From: VRUE01 sp036276735
GTDB lineage: Bacteria; Actinomycetota; Thermoleophilia; Solirubrobacterales; 70-9
Length of the DNA stretch: 64,000 nt
Assembly: GCA_036276735.1 (NCBI GenBank)
Contig: DASUOH010000007.1
Location: 12,050 to 76,049 of the forward strand
Direction: 5' to 3'
The notes under the pieces are model-generated. The model ran no database searches. It was not told the origin of the DNA and worked only from the letters and a program-made list of their open reading frames with translations. The first letter of the stretch is position 1. Each line of letters begins with the position of its first letter. Positions 55,291 to 63,928 of this stretch are shown here, in pieces. The translations under genes were made by a program, and so were the position numbers.

Positions 55291-57426
55291 CTAAATGCGC
55301 CCTGGCTCGGGTGCCGTGGTCTCGCTGATCCCGAACCGTTCGTGCAGGCGGCGGAGCGGGCGCGGCGCCCACCAGTTCCACTTGCCGAGCAGCTCCATCA
55401 GCGAGGGAACGAGCAGGGCGCGGATGATGCTGGCGTCGATCAGGACCGCCAGCGCCGTGCCGACGCCGTTCTCCTTGACGAAGAGGATCTCCGAGGTGGC
55501 GAAGGCGCCGAGCGCGACTGCGAAGAGAAGCGCCGCCGCGGTGACGATGCGGCCGGTCCGCTCCAATCCGATCGCGACGCTCTCCGACTCCGACGCGCCC
55601 TGGTCCCGCGCCTCTTTGATCCGCGAGAGCAGGAAGACGGCGTAGTCGGTGGAGAGGCCGAAGGCGACCGCGAAGAGCAGGATCGGCATCGTCTGCTCGA
55701 GCGCTCCCGTGCTCGAATAGTCCAGGAGTCCCTCGAAGCGGCCGTCCTGGAAGATCAGCACCAGGAGTCCGAAGACGGCGCTGAGGTTGAGGAAGTTCAT
55801 GATCAGCGACTTGATCGGCAGCACCACCGATCCGGTCATCAGAAAGAGGATGACCAGGGTCGATCCGATCACGATCGCCAAGGCGATCGGGGCGTGCCGG
55901 GCGAGACTGTCCTGGAAGTCGACGAAGTCGGCCGTGGCGCCGCCGACCAGGGTCTCGCCGCCGCTCACCTCCAGCTCGCGCACGCGTTCGACGGTCGTCT
56001 GGCTCTGCTCGGAGGCAAACCGATTGGCCGAGATCGCCTGGAGTACCGTCAGGTCGCGGTTCAGCGGCTGCGGGGGCAGCACGGCCGCGATGCCCTCGGT
56101 GCGACTCACCTGCTTGCGTAGAGCCGCGATCGACTGCGGGTCGCCCCCCCGGACGGCGATCCAGATCGGCGCGTCGCGGTAGGGCGGGAACTCCTCGTTG
56201 ACGATGTCGAAGGCCTGCCGCGCGCTTGCCTCCTCGGGCAGGACCGTCGGGTCGACGGTGTCGAACTTGATGCTGAGGAAGGGGATGCCCATGACGATCA
56301 GCAGGGCGGCGCTCGCCGTCGCGATGCCGAGCGGGCGGCGCATCACGACGCGCGAGAGCCGGTACCAGAACCCCTGCTCGTCCGGGCGCGTCTCGGCCTC
56401 GGCGCGGCGCCGGAGGAAGCGGGGGGAGAGAGAGTTGACGCGGGTGCCGAGCATGGTGAGTACGGCGGGCAGGACGGTGAGCGAGATCAGCGCCGCGAAG
56501 ATCGCGACCAGCGCGCCCCCCAAGCCCATCGAGTAGAGGAAGCGCTGCGGGAAGACGAGCAGCGAGGCGAGCGCCGCCGCCACGGTGAGCGAGGAGAAGA
56601 AGACGGTCCGCCCGGCGGTCGCCATCACCCGCCGCATCGCCGCCAGGCCCGGTCCGTCCTTGGCGATCTCCTCGCGGTAGCGGGAGACGACGAAGAGGCT
56701 GTAGTCGATCGACAACCCCAAGCCGAGGGCAGTCGTCAGGTTGAGGGCGAAGATCGAGATCGAGCCGAACTCGCTGGCGAAGCGGAGGATGAAGAAGGTG
56801 CCGACGATCGCCAGCGCGCCGATCATCAGCGGCAGCAGGGCCGCGACGAGGCTGCGGAAGAAGAGCAGCGAGAGGAGGAAGAGGAGCGGGAAGGCGAGCA
56901 TCTCCGCTTTTTGCAAGTCGCTCTCGACCTGCTTGTTGACCTGCTCCTGGGCGACCGCCCCGCCGCCGACGATGACGCCCTCGCTGTGCTCGAAGCGCTC
57001 GGCGATCGCGGCGCCGGTTTCCTGCCATTCCTTGTCGTCGGTGGGGGTGAGGGCAACCGCGAGATAGGTCGAGTCCCCATCGCGGGAGACGAAGTCCCGG
57101 GAGCGGGTGTCGTAGTAGCCGCTGACCGACTTAACCCCGTCCATGGCGCGCACCTGGCGCGCGATCGGCGCGACACGGGCGCGCCCGGCGGCGGTATCGA
57201 CGGGGGCGTCGCGGATGACCACGAGCACGCCGGGGCCGCGGTAGCCGGCCGCCTGCAGCGCCTCGTCGGCTTTGACGGCCTCCGTCTCGGGATCGTCGGC
57301 CCCGTAGGGATCGAGCCGGTCGGCAACCGAGCCGCCGAGGGCACCGGCGAGGAGGAAGAAGGCGATGGCGAAGAGGCCGACACGGCGAGCGCGGCGGTCG
57401 GCGAGGCGTGCGAATGCGTCAAACAT
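55291..57426 (-). CDS. MMPL/RND-family membrane exporter
   Basis: 711 residues with two repeats, each an extracytoplasmic loop and six helices. Proton-relay GxxxDY motifs: GLGLSIDYSLFVVSRYRE and FGLSTDYAVFLLSRIKE. It begins MFDAFARLADRRARRVGLFAIAFFLLAGALG. It exports lipids or drugs; substrate unknown. It overlaps the PadR gene by 8 bases and is presumably its main target. The longer frame starting at 57630 overlaps PadR and has no homology there. A second MMPL gene opens the window; they are paralogues but not adjacent. Confidence 0.9.
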   Translation of the reverse strand: MFDAFARLADRRARRVGLFAIAFFLLAGALGGSVADRLDPYGADDPETEAVKADEALQAAGYRGPGVLVVIRDAPVDTAAGRARVAPIARQVRAMDGVKSVSGYYDTRSRDFVSRDGDSTYLAVALTPTDDKEWQETGAAIAERFEHSEGVIVGGGAVAQEQVNKQVESDLQKAEMLAFPLLFLLSLLFFRSLVAALLPLMIGALAIVGTFFILRFASEFGSISIFALNLTTALGLGLSIDYSLFVVSRYREEIAKDGPGLAAMRRVMATAGRTVFFSSLTVAAALASLLVFPQRFLYSMGLGGALVAIFAALISLTVLPAVLTMLGTRVNSLSPRFLRRRAEAETRPDEQGFWYRLSRVVMRRPLGIATASAALLIVMGIPFLSIKFDTVDPTVLPEEASARQAFDIVNEEFPPYRDAPIWIAVRGGDPQSIAALRKQVSRTEGIAAVLPPQPLNRDLTVLQAISANRFASEQSQTTVERVRELEVSGGETLVGGATADFVDFQDSLARHAPIALAIVIGSTLVILFLMTGSVVLPIKSLIMNFLNLSAVFGLLVLIFQDGRFEGLLDYSSTGALEQTMPILLFAVAFGLSTDYAVFLLSRIKEARDQGASESESVAIGLERTGRIVTAAALLFAVALGAFATSEILFVKENGVGTALAVLIDASIIRALLVPSLMELLGKWNWWAPRPLRRLHERFGISETTAPEPGRI

Positions 57427-57970
57427 CGGTTGCTCCTTTCGTGGCGGCAGGCTCGAGCAGCTGGGACTCCATCCGCTCGCACCACCCGGCGAACCACTCG
57501 TTGAACTCGATCCCTCCCTGCAGCACCAGCAACGGGTAGGGGTCCTCCTTCTCAAGCGCTTTCGGTTCGATCGAGCGCAGCCGCTCGACCAGGCGGGCGT
57601 GGCGCTCGCGCATCGAGCGCACGATCTCAACCGCCTCCTCGCGCGGCAGGGCGCCGGCGAAGAAGAGCTTCAGCAGCCCCTCGTCTCGCATCTCGTAGGT
57701 CTGGGGCGGCTCTCGCAGCCAGTCGCGCAGGGCCGACTCACCCGCCTCGGTGATCGCGTAGACCGTGCGGCGCCGCTCGCCGCGCGGGGCGTCGGCGCTC
57801 TCGAGCAGGCCCGTCTCCGACAGCCGCCGCAGCTCCGGATAGATCTGACCGTAGCTGGCGGTCCAAAAGAAGCGCGTCGAGTTGTCGACAAGCGCCTTGA
57901 TCTCGTACCCGGAGCGAGGCTCGCGCCTGACCATGCCGAGGATCACGTGGGCGGTCGGGCTCAGCTCCAT
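57419..57970 (-). CDS. PadR-family transcriptional repressor
   Basis: 183 residues. N-terminal winged helix ELSPTAHVILGMVRREPRSGYEIKALVDNSTRFFWTASYGQIYPELRRLSETGLLES, matching PadR (the YPxLxxLxxxGL motif), and a C-terminal helical dimer domain (QLLEPAATKG end). It is the first gene of the PadR-MMPL operon. A perfect tandem 13-base repeat lies 5 bases upstream of its ATG, the likely operator for autoregulation. Confidence 0.9.
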   Translation of the reverse strand: MELSPTAHVILGMVRREPRSGYEIKALVDNSTRFFWTASYGQIYPELRRLSETGLLESADAPRGERRRTVYAITEAGESALRDWLREPPQTYEMRDEGLLKLFFAGALPREEAVEIVRSMRERHARLVERLRSIEPKALEKEDPYPLLVLQGGIEFNEWFAGWCERMESQLLEPAATKGATDV

Positions 57971-57974
57971 GGGT

Positions 57975-58000
57975 CAGATATATCGCGCAGATATATCGCG
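57975..58000. promoter_or_regulatory. Tandem operator upstream of padR
   Basis: CAGATATATCGCG occurs twice head-to-tail (57975-57987, 57988-58000). Each contains the palindrome GATATATC. It lies between padR and lysC, nearer to padR. Confidence 0.65.
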
Positions 58001-58042
58001 CTGTGTGATCTCGCTCACGGCACCTCACGCGAGAGCCGCGAC

Positions 58043-58048
58043 TATCCT
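58043..58048 (+). promoter_or_regulatory. -10 box TATCCT ahead of lysC
   Basis: TATCCT lies 10 bases before ATG 58059; near-leaderless start. Confidence 0.4.
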
Positions 58049-58058
58049 CGGACCTGCC

Positions 58059-59357
58059 ATGGGTGAGGCGAAGCCAGACATCGTTGTGATGAAGTTCGGC
58101 GGCACCTCGGTCGCCGGTGCCGAGGAGATCAAACGGGCGGCACGGCGGATCGTCGCGGCGCGCGAGGCGGGCAGCTCCGCGGTCGCAGTCCTCTCCGCCC
58201 GCGGCAAGACGACCGACCAGCTGGTTGCGCAGGCGTTCGAGATCTCCGAGCGGCCCGATTCGCGCGAGATGGACATGCTGCTCTCGACCGGCGAGAGGAT
58301 TTCCTGCGCCCTGTGCGCGATGGCGATCCACGACCTCGGCCACGACGCGATCTCGTTGACCGGCTCGCAGGCCGGGATCGTCACCGACTCCTCGCACACC
58401 AAGGCGAAGATCATCGACGTGCGCGCCGACCGCATCCGGCAGGCGCTCGACCAGGACCAGATCGTGCTCGTCGCCGGATTCCAGGGCGTCTCCACCGAGA
58501 GCCGCGACGTCACCACGCTCGGCCGCGGCGGCTCCGACACGACGGCGGTGGCGCTCGCCGCCGCCCTCGACGCCCGCGTCTGCGAGATCTACACCGACGT
58601 CGCCGGGGTCTTCAGCGCCGATCCGCGGATCGTCTCCGATGCCCGCAAGCTGCCGATCGTCTCCTACGAGGAGATGCTGGAGATGTCGGCCTCAGGCGCC
58701 AAGGTCCTGCAACTGCGCTCGGTCGAGTACGCGCGAAACAACGGCGTGCGCATCCACACGCGCAGCAGCTTCGAGGACGGTCCAGGTACCCTCGTCGTCA
58801 GCGAAGCGGAGAGCGAGCAGGAGACCATGGAGCAACCATTCGTCACGGCGGTCACCCACTCCGACGGCGAGGCGCGGGTGACGCTGACCGGAATCAAGGA
58901 CGAGCCCGGCGTTGCCGGCAAGATCTTCACCGCGCTGGCCAGCGCCGGGATCAACGTCGACGTGATCATCCAGAACGAGCCGATCAGCGACGAGCACCTC
59001 GCCGACCTCTCCTTCACCGTCGACCGCGCCGACCTCGGCGCCGCGACCGACACGGTCGGCGGCCTCGGGCTCAGCCAGGGGGTTCGCACCGACGAGCGGA
59101 TCGGCAAGGTCTCGATCGTCGGCGCCGGCATGCGCTCCCACCCCGGCGTCGCCGCCAAGGTATTCGAGGTGCTCGGCGGCGAGGGGATCAACATCGAGAT
59201 GATCTCCACCTCGCCGATCAAGATCTCGTGCGTCATCTCGGCCGACCGGGTCGCCGACGCGGTCCGCGCCCTGCACGAAGCGTTCGAGTTGGGCGCCGAC
59301 GCGGTACGGCGCGAGGACCCGATGGGCGCCGAGCACCGTCCCACCGTCAAGGGCTAG
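58059..59357 (+). CDS. lysC: Aspartate kinase
   Basis: Phosphorylates aspartate, the first step to lysine, threonine and methionine. 432 residues. MKFGGTSVAGAEEIKRAA at the N-terminus, the kinase core GFQGVSTESRDVTTLGRGGSDTTAVALA, and two C-terminal ACT domains (VTLTGIKDEPGVAGKIFTALA and VSIVGAGMRSHPGVAAKVFEVL) for feedback control. ATG 58059 is the start of homology; the frame upstream runs through the padR promoter and is ignored. asd follows after 24 bases, an operon seen in many actinobacteria. Confidence 0.95.
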   Translation: MGEAKPDIVVMKFGGTSVAGAEEIKRAARRIVAAREAGSSAVAVLSARGKTTDQLVAQAFEISERPDSREMDMLLSTGERISCALCAMAIHDLGHDAISLTGSQAGIVTDSSHTKAKIIDVRADRIRQALDQDQIVLVAGFQGVSTESRDVTTLGRGGSDTTAVALAAALDARVCEIYTDVAGVFSADPRIVSDARKLPIVSYEEMLEMSASGAKVLQLRSVEYARNNGVRIHTRSSFEDGPGTLVVSEAESEQETMEQPFVTAVTHSDGEARVTLTGIKDEPGVAGKIFTALASAGINVDVIIQNEPISDEHLADLSFTVDRADLGAATDTVGGLGLSQGVRTDERIGKVSIVGAGMRSHPGVAAKVFEVLGGEGINIEMISTSPIKISCVISADRVADAVRALHEAFELGADAVRREDPMGAEHRPTVKG

Positions 59358-59381
59358 CGACGCCCGTCATACTCGGCTGCG

Positions 59382-60419
59382 ATGGCTGAGAACGGCTACA
59401 GGGTCGGCGTGCTGGGGGCGACCGGGGCGGTCGGCTCGACGATCCTCGGCGTCCTCGCCGAGCGCGACTTCCCCGCCGCCGAGGTGGTCCCGTTCGCTTC
59501 CGAGCGGTCGGCCGGCCGCACGCTCGAGTGGGAGGACCGCCAGCTGGAGGTCCGAGCGCTGCGCGACGACACGATCGGCGACCTCGACGTCGTGCTCTCC
59601 TCAGCCGGTGGCTCGGTAAGCGCCGAGTGGGCGCCGAAGCTGGTCGAGGCCGGCGCCGTCGTGGTCGACAACACCAGCTACTGGCGCATGCACGACGACG
59701 TGCCGCTCGTCGTCGCCCAGGTCAACGACGAGGCGGCCGCCTCGCACAGGGGAATCGTCGCCAACCCGAACTGCACGACGATGGTGATGATGATGGCGCT
59801 GGCGCCGCTCCACCGCGCCGTCGGGCTCGAGCGGCTTGTCGTCTCCACCTACCAGGCCGTCTCCGGCACCGGCCAGCGGGCGATCGAGGAGCTGCGCGAG
59901 CAGTCCAAGCAGGTTCTGGACGGCGCCGAGAACCCGGCGGCATCCGTGTATCCGCACCGGATCGCCTTCAACGTCCTGCCCCAGGTCGAGACCTTCAAGG
60001 ACGGCGACGACTACACGACCGAGGAGCGCAAGGTGATGGCCGAGACGCGCAAGATCCTCGACCTCGGCGACGAGGTTGCGATCTCGGCAACCTGCGCCCG
60101 CGTGCCCGTCTTCAGCGGCCACTCCGAGTCGGTCAACGTCGAGACCACCGAAGAGCTGTCGCCTGAGGAATGCCGCGAGCTGCTCGCCGCCGCGCCCGGA
60201 GTGCAGGTGGTCGACGACCCGGCTGCCGGCCGTTACCCGCTTGCGATCGAAGCGGCCGGCCGCGACGACGTCCTCGTGGGTCGCATCCGCCGTGATCCCG
60301 ACCGCGAGCGCACCCTCAACCTCTGGATCGTCGGCGACAACCTGCGCAAGGGCGCCGCCACGAACGCGGTCCAGGTGGCCGAGCTCCTCGCCGAGCGCGG
60401 CCTGCTCGGTCGTCGCTGA
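59382..60419 (+). CDS. asd: Aspartate-semialdehyde dehydrogenase
   Basis: Reduces aspartyl phosphate to the semialdehyde, the step after LysC. 345 residues. NADP-binding GVLGATGAVGSTILGVL, active-site Cys in NPNCTTMVMM, substrate segment STYQAVSGTGQRAIEEL, and RVPVFSGHSESVNVE with the catalytic His. Full length with no anomalies. The next gene is convergent, so transcription of lysC-asd ends here. Confidence 0.95.
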   Translation: MAENGYRVGVLGATGAVGSTILGVLAERDFPAAEVVPFASERSAGRTLEWEDRQLEVRALRDDTIGDLDVVLSSAGGSVSAEWAPKLVEAGAVVVDNTSYWRMHDDVPLVVAQVNDEAAASHRGIVANPNCTTMVMMMALAPLHRAVGLERLVVSTYQAVSGTGQRAIEELREQSKQVLDGAENPAASVYPHRIAFNVLPQVETFKDGDDYTTEERKVMAETRKILDLGDEVAISATCARVPVFSGHSESVNVETTEELSPEECRELLAAAPGVQVVDDPAAGRYPLAIEAAGRDDVLVGRIRRDPDRERTLNLWIVGDNLRKGAATNAVQVAELLAERGLLGRR

Positions 60420-60441
60420 CCGAGCGACGACGTCTGGCGCA

Positions 60442-60870
60442 TCAGCGCAGTGGATCCGTCCAGCGCACGCCGGGAAATCGAGAGAAATCCGCGTCGTGTG
60501 AGCAGAGCTCGGCGCCGTGCTCGATGGCCAGCGCCGCCAGGTGCGCGTCGCTGGTCAGGTTGCCGGCGGTGCCGATCGGCTCGAGCAAGCGGCGGAGAAC
60601 AGCAGCGTGCTGACGGGTGGGATGCACGATCGATGCAACTGGCTGGTCGAGCCACTCATCGACGTAGTCCATCGCCTCGGTCGCCGAAAGCGGACGCTCG
60701 AGCACCGTGGGATTCGTTGAGATCCTCGTGAATCCGAGCAGCGAAATCCAGGCAAACCCGATCGCCTCGGTTCCCGAGAGCGTCGCTTCAAGCCAAGACC
60801 GGGCGCGCTCGTGACCAGGCGAACGCTCGTTGATCGCGTAGAACAGAAGATTCGTGTCGGGCAGCTTCAC
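60442..60870 (-). CDS. vapC: VapC toxin (PIN domain)
   Basis: 142 residues, predicted ribonuclease. PIN blocks: LPDTNLLFYAINE (first Asp), ISLLGFTRISTNP, TSDAHLAALAIEHG and LCSHDADFSRFPGVRWTDPL. This belongs to the VapC branch with F-x-R in place of the usual E in block 2. It overlaps the antitoxin gene by 4 bases (GTG/ATGA-type coupling). Complete module with the next gene. Confidence 0.9.
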   Translation of the reverse strand: MKLPDTNLLFYAINERSPGHERARSWLEATLSGTEAIGFAWISLLGFTRISTNPTVLERPLSATEAMDYVDEWLDQPVASIVHPTRQHAAVLRRLLEPIGTAGNLTSDAHLAALAIEHGAELCSHDADFSRFPGVRWTDPLR

Positions 60871-61127
60871 TTGCCGAGAGCGATCTTCCTCAGCGTCTCG
60901 GCGTCTTCCATTTCACCTGCCAGTTGAAGGGCCTTGTCGAGATTGACCCCGGGTCGCACGCCCAGGTCGCGCGTCCGAACCCGGTAGGCCTGTGGTTTCC
61001 CCTCGCCGTGCTCGAAGCCCCGCCGCACGGTCGAGTTCAGCGCCTCCTTGAAGGAGATACCGCTCTCGCGGGCTGTCGCCTTGAGCTTGGCGGCGACGTC
61101 AGGGTCGAGAGTCACCGTGGTGCGCAT
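60867..61127 (-). CDS. vapB: VapB-type ribbon-helix-helix antitoxin
   Basis: 86 residues. N-terminal RHH: MRTTVTLDPDVAAKLKATARESGISFKEALNSTVRRGF, then a toxin-binding tail (NLDKALQLAGEMEDAETLRKIA). ATG 61127. A perfect palindrome and an extra half-site lie upstream, the usual autoregulatory operator. Confidence 0.9.
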   Translation of the reverse strand: MRTTVTLDPDVAAKLKATARESGISFKEALNSTVRRGFEHGEGKPQAYRVRTRDLGVRPGVNLDKALQLAGEMEDAETLRKIALGK

Positions 61128-61130
61128 GGA

Positions 61131-61166
61131 GGCATCATAGCAGCAAGAAGGCAGGCATCATGATGC
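61131..61166. promoter_or_regulatory. VapBC operator
   Basis: GCATCATGATGC (61155-61166) is a perfect 12-bp palindrome; a further half-site GGCATCAT lies at 61131-61138, next to the vapB start. The palindrome also covers the stop codon of the CBS gene. Confidence 0.55.
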
Positions 61167-61643
61167 GTCATCGTCCAGATCCTCGGCGATCGAGCCGAAG
61201 CGGTCGACCAGCTTGCAGAAGAAGTCGTGGCGGGTGACGACGGCGTGGACGCGGCCGCGGGTCGCGATCGGGACGATCAGGACACGGTGGTGGAGGAAGA
61301 TCTCGGCCAGCTGGGTGTCGGAGTAGTCGTCCTCGACGAGCACGTGGTCGGTCGTCAGGTAGCGGCGAACCGATTCCTCGCTGCAGTGACTGCGCCGCTC
61401 GATTGCCTCGTCGACCGTCCGCGAGATCATCGCCGCCGACGCCAGCTCCCGCACGTAACCGGGGAAGAGGGCAGCCATGAACTCGCGCTCGCCGAAGATG
61501 CCGGCGAAGCGGCCGTCTGCCTCGACGGCGGGCAGCGCGGGGAGGCCCGCATCGACTACGCGCCGCGCCGCCGGACCGACCAGCTCGTCGGCCGCCAGCG
61601 GCTCGATCTCTCTCAGCGCTTCGTTGACTATCGAATCTGGCAT
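61158..61643 (-). CDS. CBS-pair domain protein
   Basis: 161 residues with two CBS motifs (VGPAARRVVDAGLPALPAVEADGRFAGIFGEREFMAAL and LTTDHVLVEDDYSDTQLAEIFLHHRVLIVPIATRGRVHAVVTRHDF), a module that binds adenosine nucleotides or SAM and regulates transporters. ATG 61643 is 8 bases after the stop of the ion transporter gene, so it probably regulates or senses for that transporter. The ORF upstream of this ATG is antisense to the transporter end and is not used. Confidence 0.82.
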   Translation of the reverse strand: MPDSIVNEALREIEPLAADELVGPAARRVVDAGLPALPAVEADGRFAGIFGEREFMAALFPGYVRELASAAMISRTVDEAIERRSHCSEESVRRYLTTDHVLVEDDYSDTQLAEIFLHHRVLIVPIATRGRVHAVVTRHDFFCKLVDRFGSIAEDLDDDAS

Positions 61644-61651
61644 GACTCTCC

Positions 61652-62923
61652 TCAGAGGGCGATGTAGCGGAGCGCGACGTACCCGGTCGCGAGGACGATT
61701 GAGATGAAGGTAACCGGCAGCCCGATGCGGAGGAAGGTCATGAAGCCGATTGGCGTCCCGGCCCGCTCGGCAAGTCCCGCCGCGGCGACGTTGGCGGCTG
61801 CGGCGATCATCGTCGCGTTCCCGCCGAAGCAGGCGCCCAGGGCAAGCGCCCACCAGTAGGCGTCGTCGCCGGCGGCGCCGGCGCTCGCCTGCAGCTCTTT
61901 GACGACCGGGATCATCGCCGTCGTGAAGGGGATGTTGTCGACGACGGCGGAGCCGGCGGCGGCGACCCAGAGGATCCCGATCAGCTCAGCGGTGCGGTCG
62001 CCGCCGGTCGCGTCCTTGACGGCGTCGGCGACGTGGCCGATCGCCCCGGTCTCCTCGAGCGCGCCGACCATCACGAAGAGGGCGACGAAGAAGAAGAGGG
62101 TCGTCCACTCGATGTGCGACAGGGCTTTCTCGATCTCGATCCTGGTCACCAGCAGCCCGACCGCGGCGCCGCTCAGAGCGACGGTGGCCGGCTCGATGTG
62201 GAGCGCCTGGTGGGCGAAGAAGGCGAGGACGGTGAGCGCCAAAACGGTGCCGGTGCGGCGCAGCTCGGCCGCGTCGCGGATCGAGGCGGCCGCGTTCAGC
62301 CCCAGCACCGCGGTCCGGTTTTTCTCTTCGACGTGCAGGCTTCGCCGGAAGAAGAGATAGAGCAGGGGGATTACGACCGCGAAGGTGACGATGACGATCG
62401 GCGCCAGGTTGACGATGAAGGCGTTGAAGCTGAGCCCGGTCGCGCCGGCGATGATGATGTTGGGCGGATCGCCGATCAGCGTCGCGGTGCCGCCGATGTT
62501 CGACGCCATCACCTGGATGATCAGCAGCGGCACCGCCTCGATGTCGAGCGCGTCGGCGAGCAGGAAGGTGATCGGCGCGATCAAGAGGATCGTCGTCAGG
62601 TTGTCGAGGAAGGCGGAGAGCACCGCCGTGATGCCGGCGAGGCTCATCGTCACCGCGAAGGAGCGGCCGCCGGAGAGCTGCCCGGCGCGGATCGCCATGT
62701 AGTCGTAGACCCCGGTCTGCTGGGTCAGGTAGACGAGGATCATCATCCCGGCTAGCAGCCCGATCGTGTTGAAGTCGACCGACTCGATCGCCTGCTCCTG
62801 CGAGAAGTCGCCGACGAACAGCACCACGATCGCGGCGCCGAGCAGCGCGACGTTGGTGCGGTGCAGCTTCTCGCTGGCGATGATCGCCAGGGCGATCAGG
62901 AAGGTGGCTACGGCGATTGCCAT
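61652..62923 (-). CDS. ArsB/NhaD-type ion transporter
   Basis: 423 residues, about 11 helices, ion transporter superfamily member related to ArsB/NhaD (SLC13-like). Signature hairpins: SAFLDNLTTILLIAPITFLLAD, NIGGTATLIGDPPNIIIAGATGLSF, SAVVDNIPFTTAMIPVVKEL and GACFGGNATMIAAAANVAAAGLA. It transports Na+/H+ or anions such as arsenite; sequence does not decide. It is the first gene of a two-gene unit with the CBS protein. Confidence 0.88.
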   Translation of the reverse strand: MAIAVATFLIALAIIASEKLHRTNVALLGAAIVVLFVGDFSQEQAIESVDFNTIGLLAGMMILVYLTQQTGVYDYMAIRAGQLSGGRSFAVTMSLAGITAVLSAFLDNLTTILLIAPITFLLADALDIEAVPLLIIQVMASNIGGTATLIGDPPNIIIAGATGLSFNAFIVNLAPIVIVTFAVVIPLLYLFFRRSLHVEEKNRTAVLGLNAAASIRDAAELRRTGTVLALTVLAFFAHQALHIEPATVALSGAAVGLLVTRIEIEKALSHIEWTTLFFFVALFVMVGALEETGAIGHVADAVKDATGGDRTAELIGILWVAAAGSAVVDNIPFTTAMIPVVKELQASAGAAGDDAYWWALALGACFGGNATMIAAAANVAAAGLAERAGTPIGFMTFLRIGLPVTFISIVLATGYVALRYIAL

Positions 62924-62991
62924 GGGCGCCTTTCGGGGTCGACGACTTGCGTTGCCGACCAGGCTTCCCGGCTCACCGCGGCTAAGACTAC

Positions 62992-63015
62992 CGGCCGCCG
63001 CGCCGCCCGCGGCCG
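62992..63015 (-). terminator. Hairpin after the HdrB-like gene
   Basis: CGGCCGC-(10 bases)-GCGGCCG, starting 4 bases after the HdrB-like stop codon on the minus strand. No U-tract. Confidence 0.35.
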
Positions 63016-63019
63016 AGCG

Positions 63020-63928
63020 CTAGGCAGGAATGCCGGCGACGCGCTCCTCGACCCACTTGGTCGGAGCGATGTGCTTGCTCATGCCGAGCTGCTTGGGCTC
63101 GAAGCCGAGTGCCAGGCCGACCAGCTGGGGCAGGTGGAGTACGGCGAGGCCGAGCTCGCGGTTGACCACCTTCGCCGCCTCGGGCTGCTGCATGTCGAGG
63201 TTGAGGTGACAGAGCGGGCAGGGCGTCACCAGGCAGTCGGCGCCGGCGTCGAGCGCGTCGCCGACATGGGTGCCGGCCTGGCGCAGCGAGGTCTCGCGGT
63301 TCATCGTGATCACCGGGAAGCCGCAGCACTTGCGGGCGCCGTCGTACTCGACCACCTCGCCGCCGAGCAGCTCGATCACCTGCTCGAGGTAGAGGTCGCG
63401 CTCGGGGAACTCGCCGTAGCCGAGTCGGTCCTTGGGCCGCACGATGTAACAGCCGTAGAACGGTCCCACGCGCAGCCCCGAGAGCGGCCGCACGACCTTC
63501 TCGGCGAGCCGCTCGAGCCCGTAGTCCTCGACCAGCAGCCAGAGGAAGTTCTTGTTGGTGAAGCCGTCCTTGCCCTTCTCGTAGGAGAGCCCCTGACCGC
63601 TCAGCGCATCGTTGATGTGGGCGCGATACGCCGAGTCCGCGTCGAGCCGCTGCTGGCACTCCGACTGCGCGCCCTGGCAGGTCGAGCAGATGTTCATCAT
63701 CGCCAGCCCGGTCTGCTGGGCGAGGGCGAAGGTGCGGGCGTTGAGCGTGTCGGCCAGCTCCTGGTTGTGCTCGGCGATCACGCCGGCGCCGCAGCAGTTG
63801 GCGCGGTCGAGTTCGACCAGCTCGATGCCGAGCCGCTCGGCGACCAGCGCCATCGAGCCGTGCAGCTCTTTGGTGAAGCCGCGCGATACGCAGCCGGGCC
63901 AGTAGGCGACCTTCAAATCTCCGTTCAC
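63020..63928 (-). CDS. HdrB-like CCG-domain iron-sulfur protein
   Basis: 302 residues with two cysteine-rich CCG domains: WPGCVSRG, ANCCGAGV, NICSTCQG and YGCYIVRP, RKCCGFPV, TPCPLCHL. Such modules hold a non-cubane iron-sulfur cluster in heterodisulfide reductase B and in SdhE-type succinate dehydrogenase subunits. The GTG start overlaps the stop of an upstream gene (GTGA), which lies mostly outside the window and could be the iron-sulfur or flavoprotein partner. Role: electron transfer subunit of a quinone- or thiol-linked dehydrogenase (inference). Confidence 0.85.
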   Translation of the reverse strand: MNGDLKVAYWPGCVSRGFTKELHGSMALVAERLGIELVELDRANCCGAGVIAEHNQELADTLNARTFALAQQTGLAMMNICSTCQGAQSECQQRLDADSAYRAHINDALSGQGLSYEKGKDGFTNKNFLWLLVEDYGLERLAEKVVRPLSGLRVGPFYGCYIVRPKDRLGYGEFPERDLYLEQVIELLGGEVVEYDGARKCCGFPVITMNRETSLRQAGTHVGDALDAGADCLVTPCPLCHLNLDMQQPEAAKVVNRELGLAVLHLPQLVGLALGFEPKQLGMSKHIAPTKWVEERVAGIPA

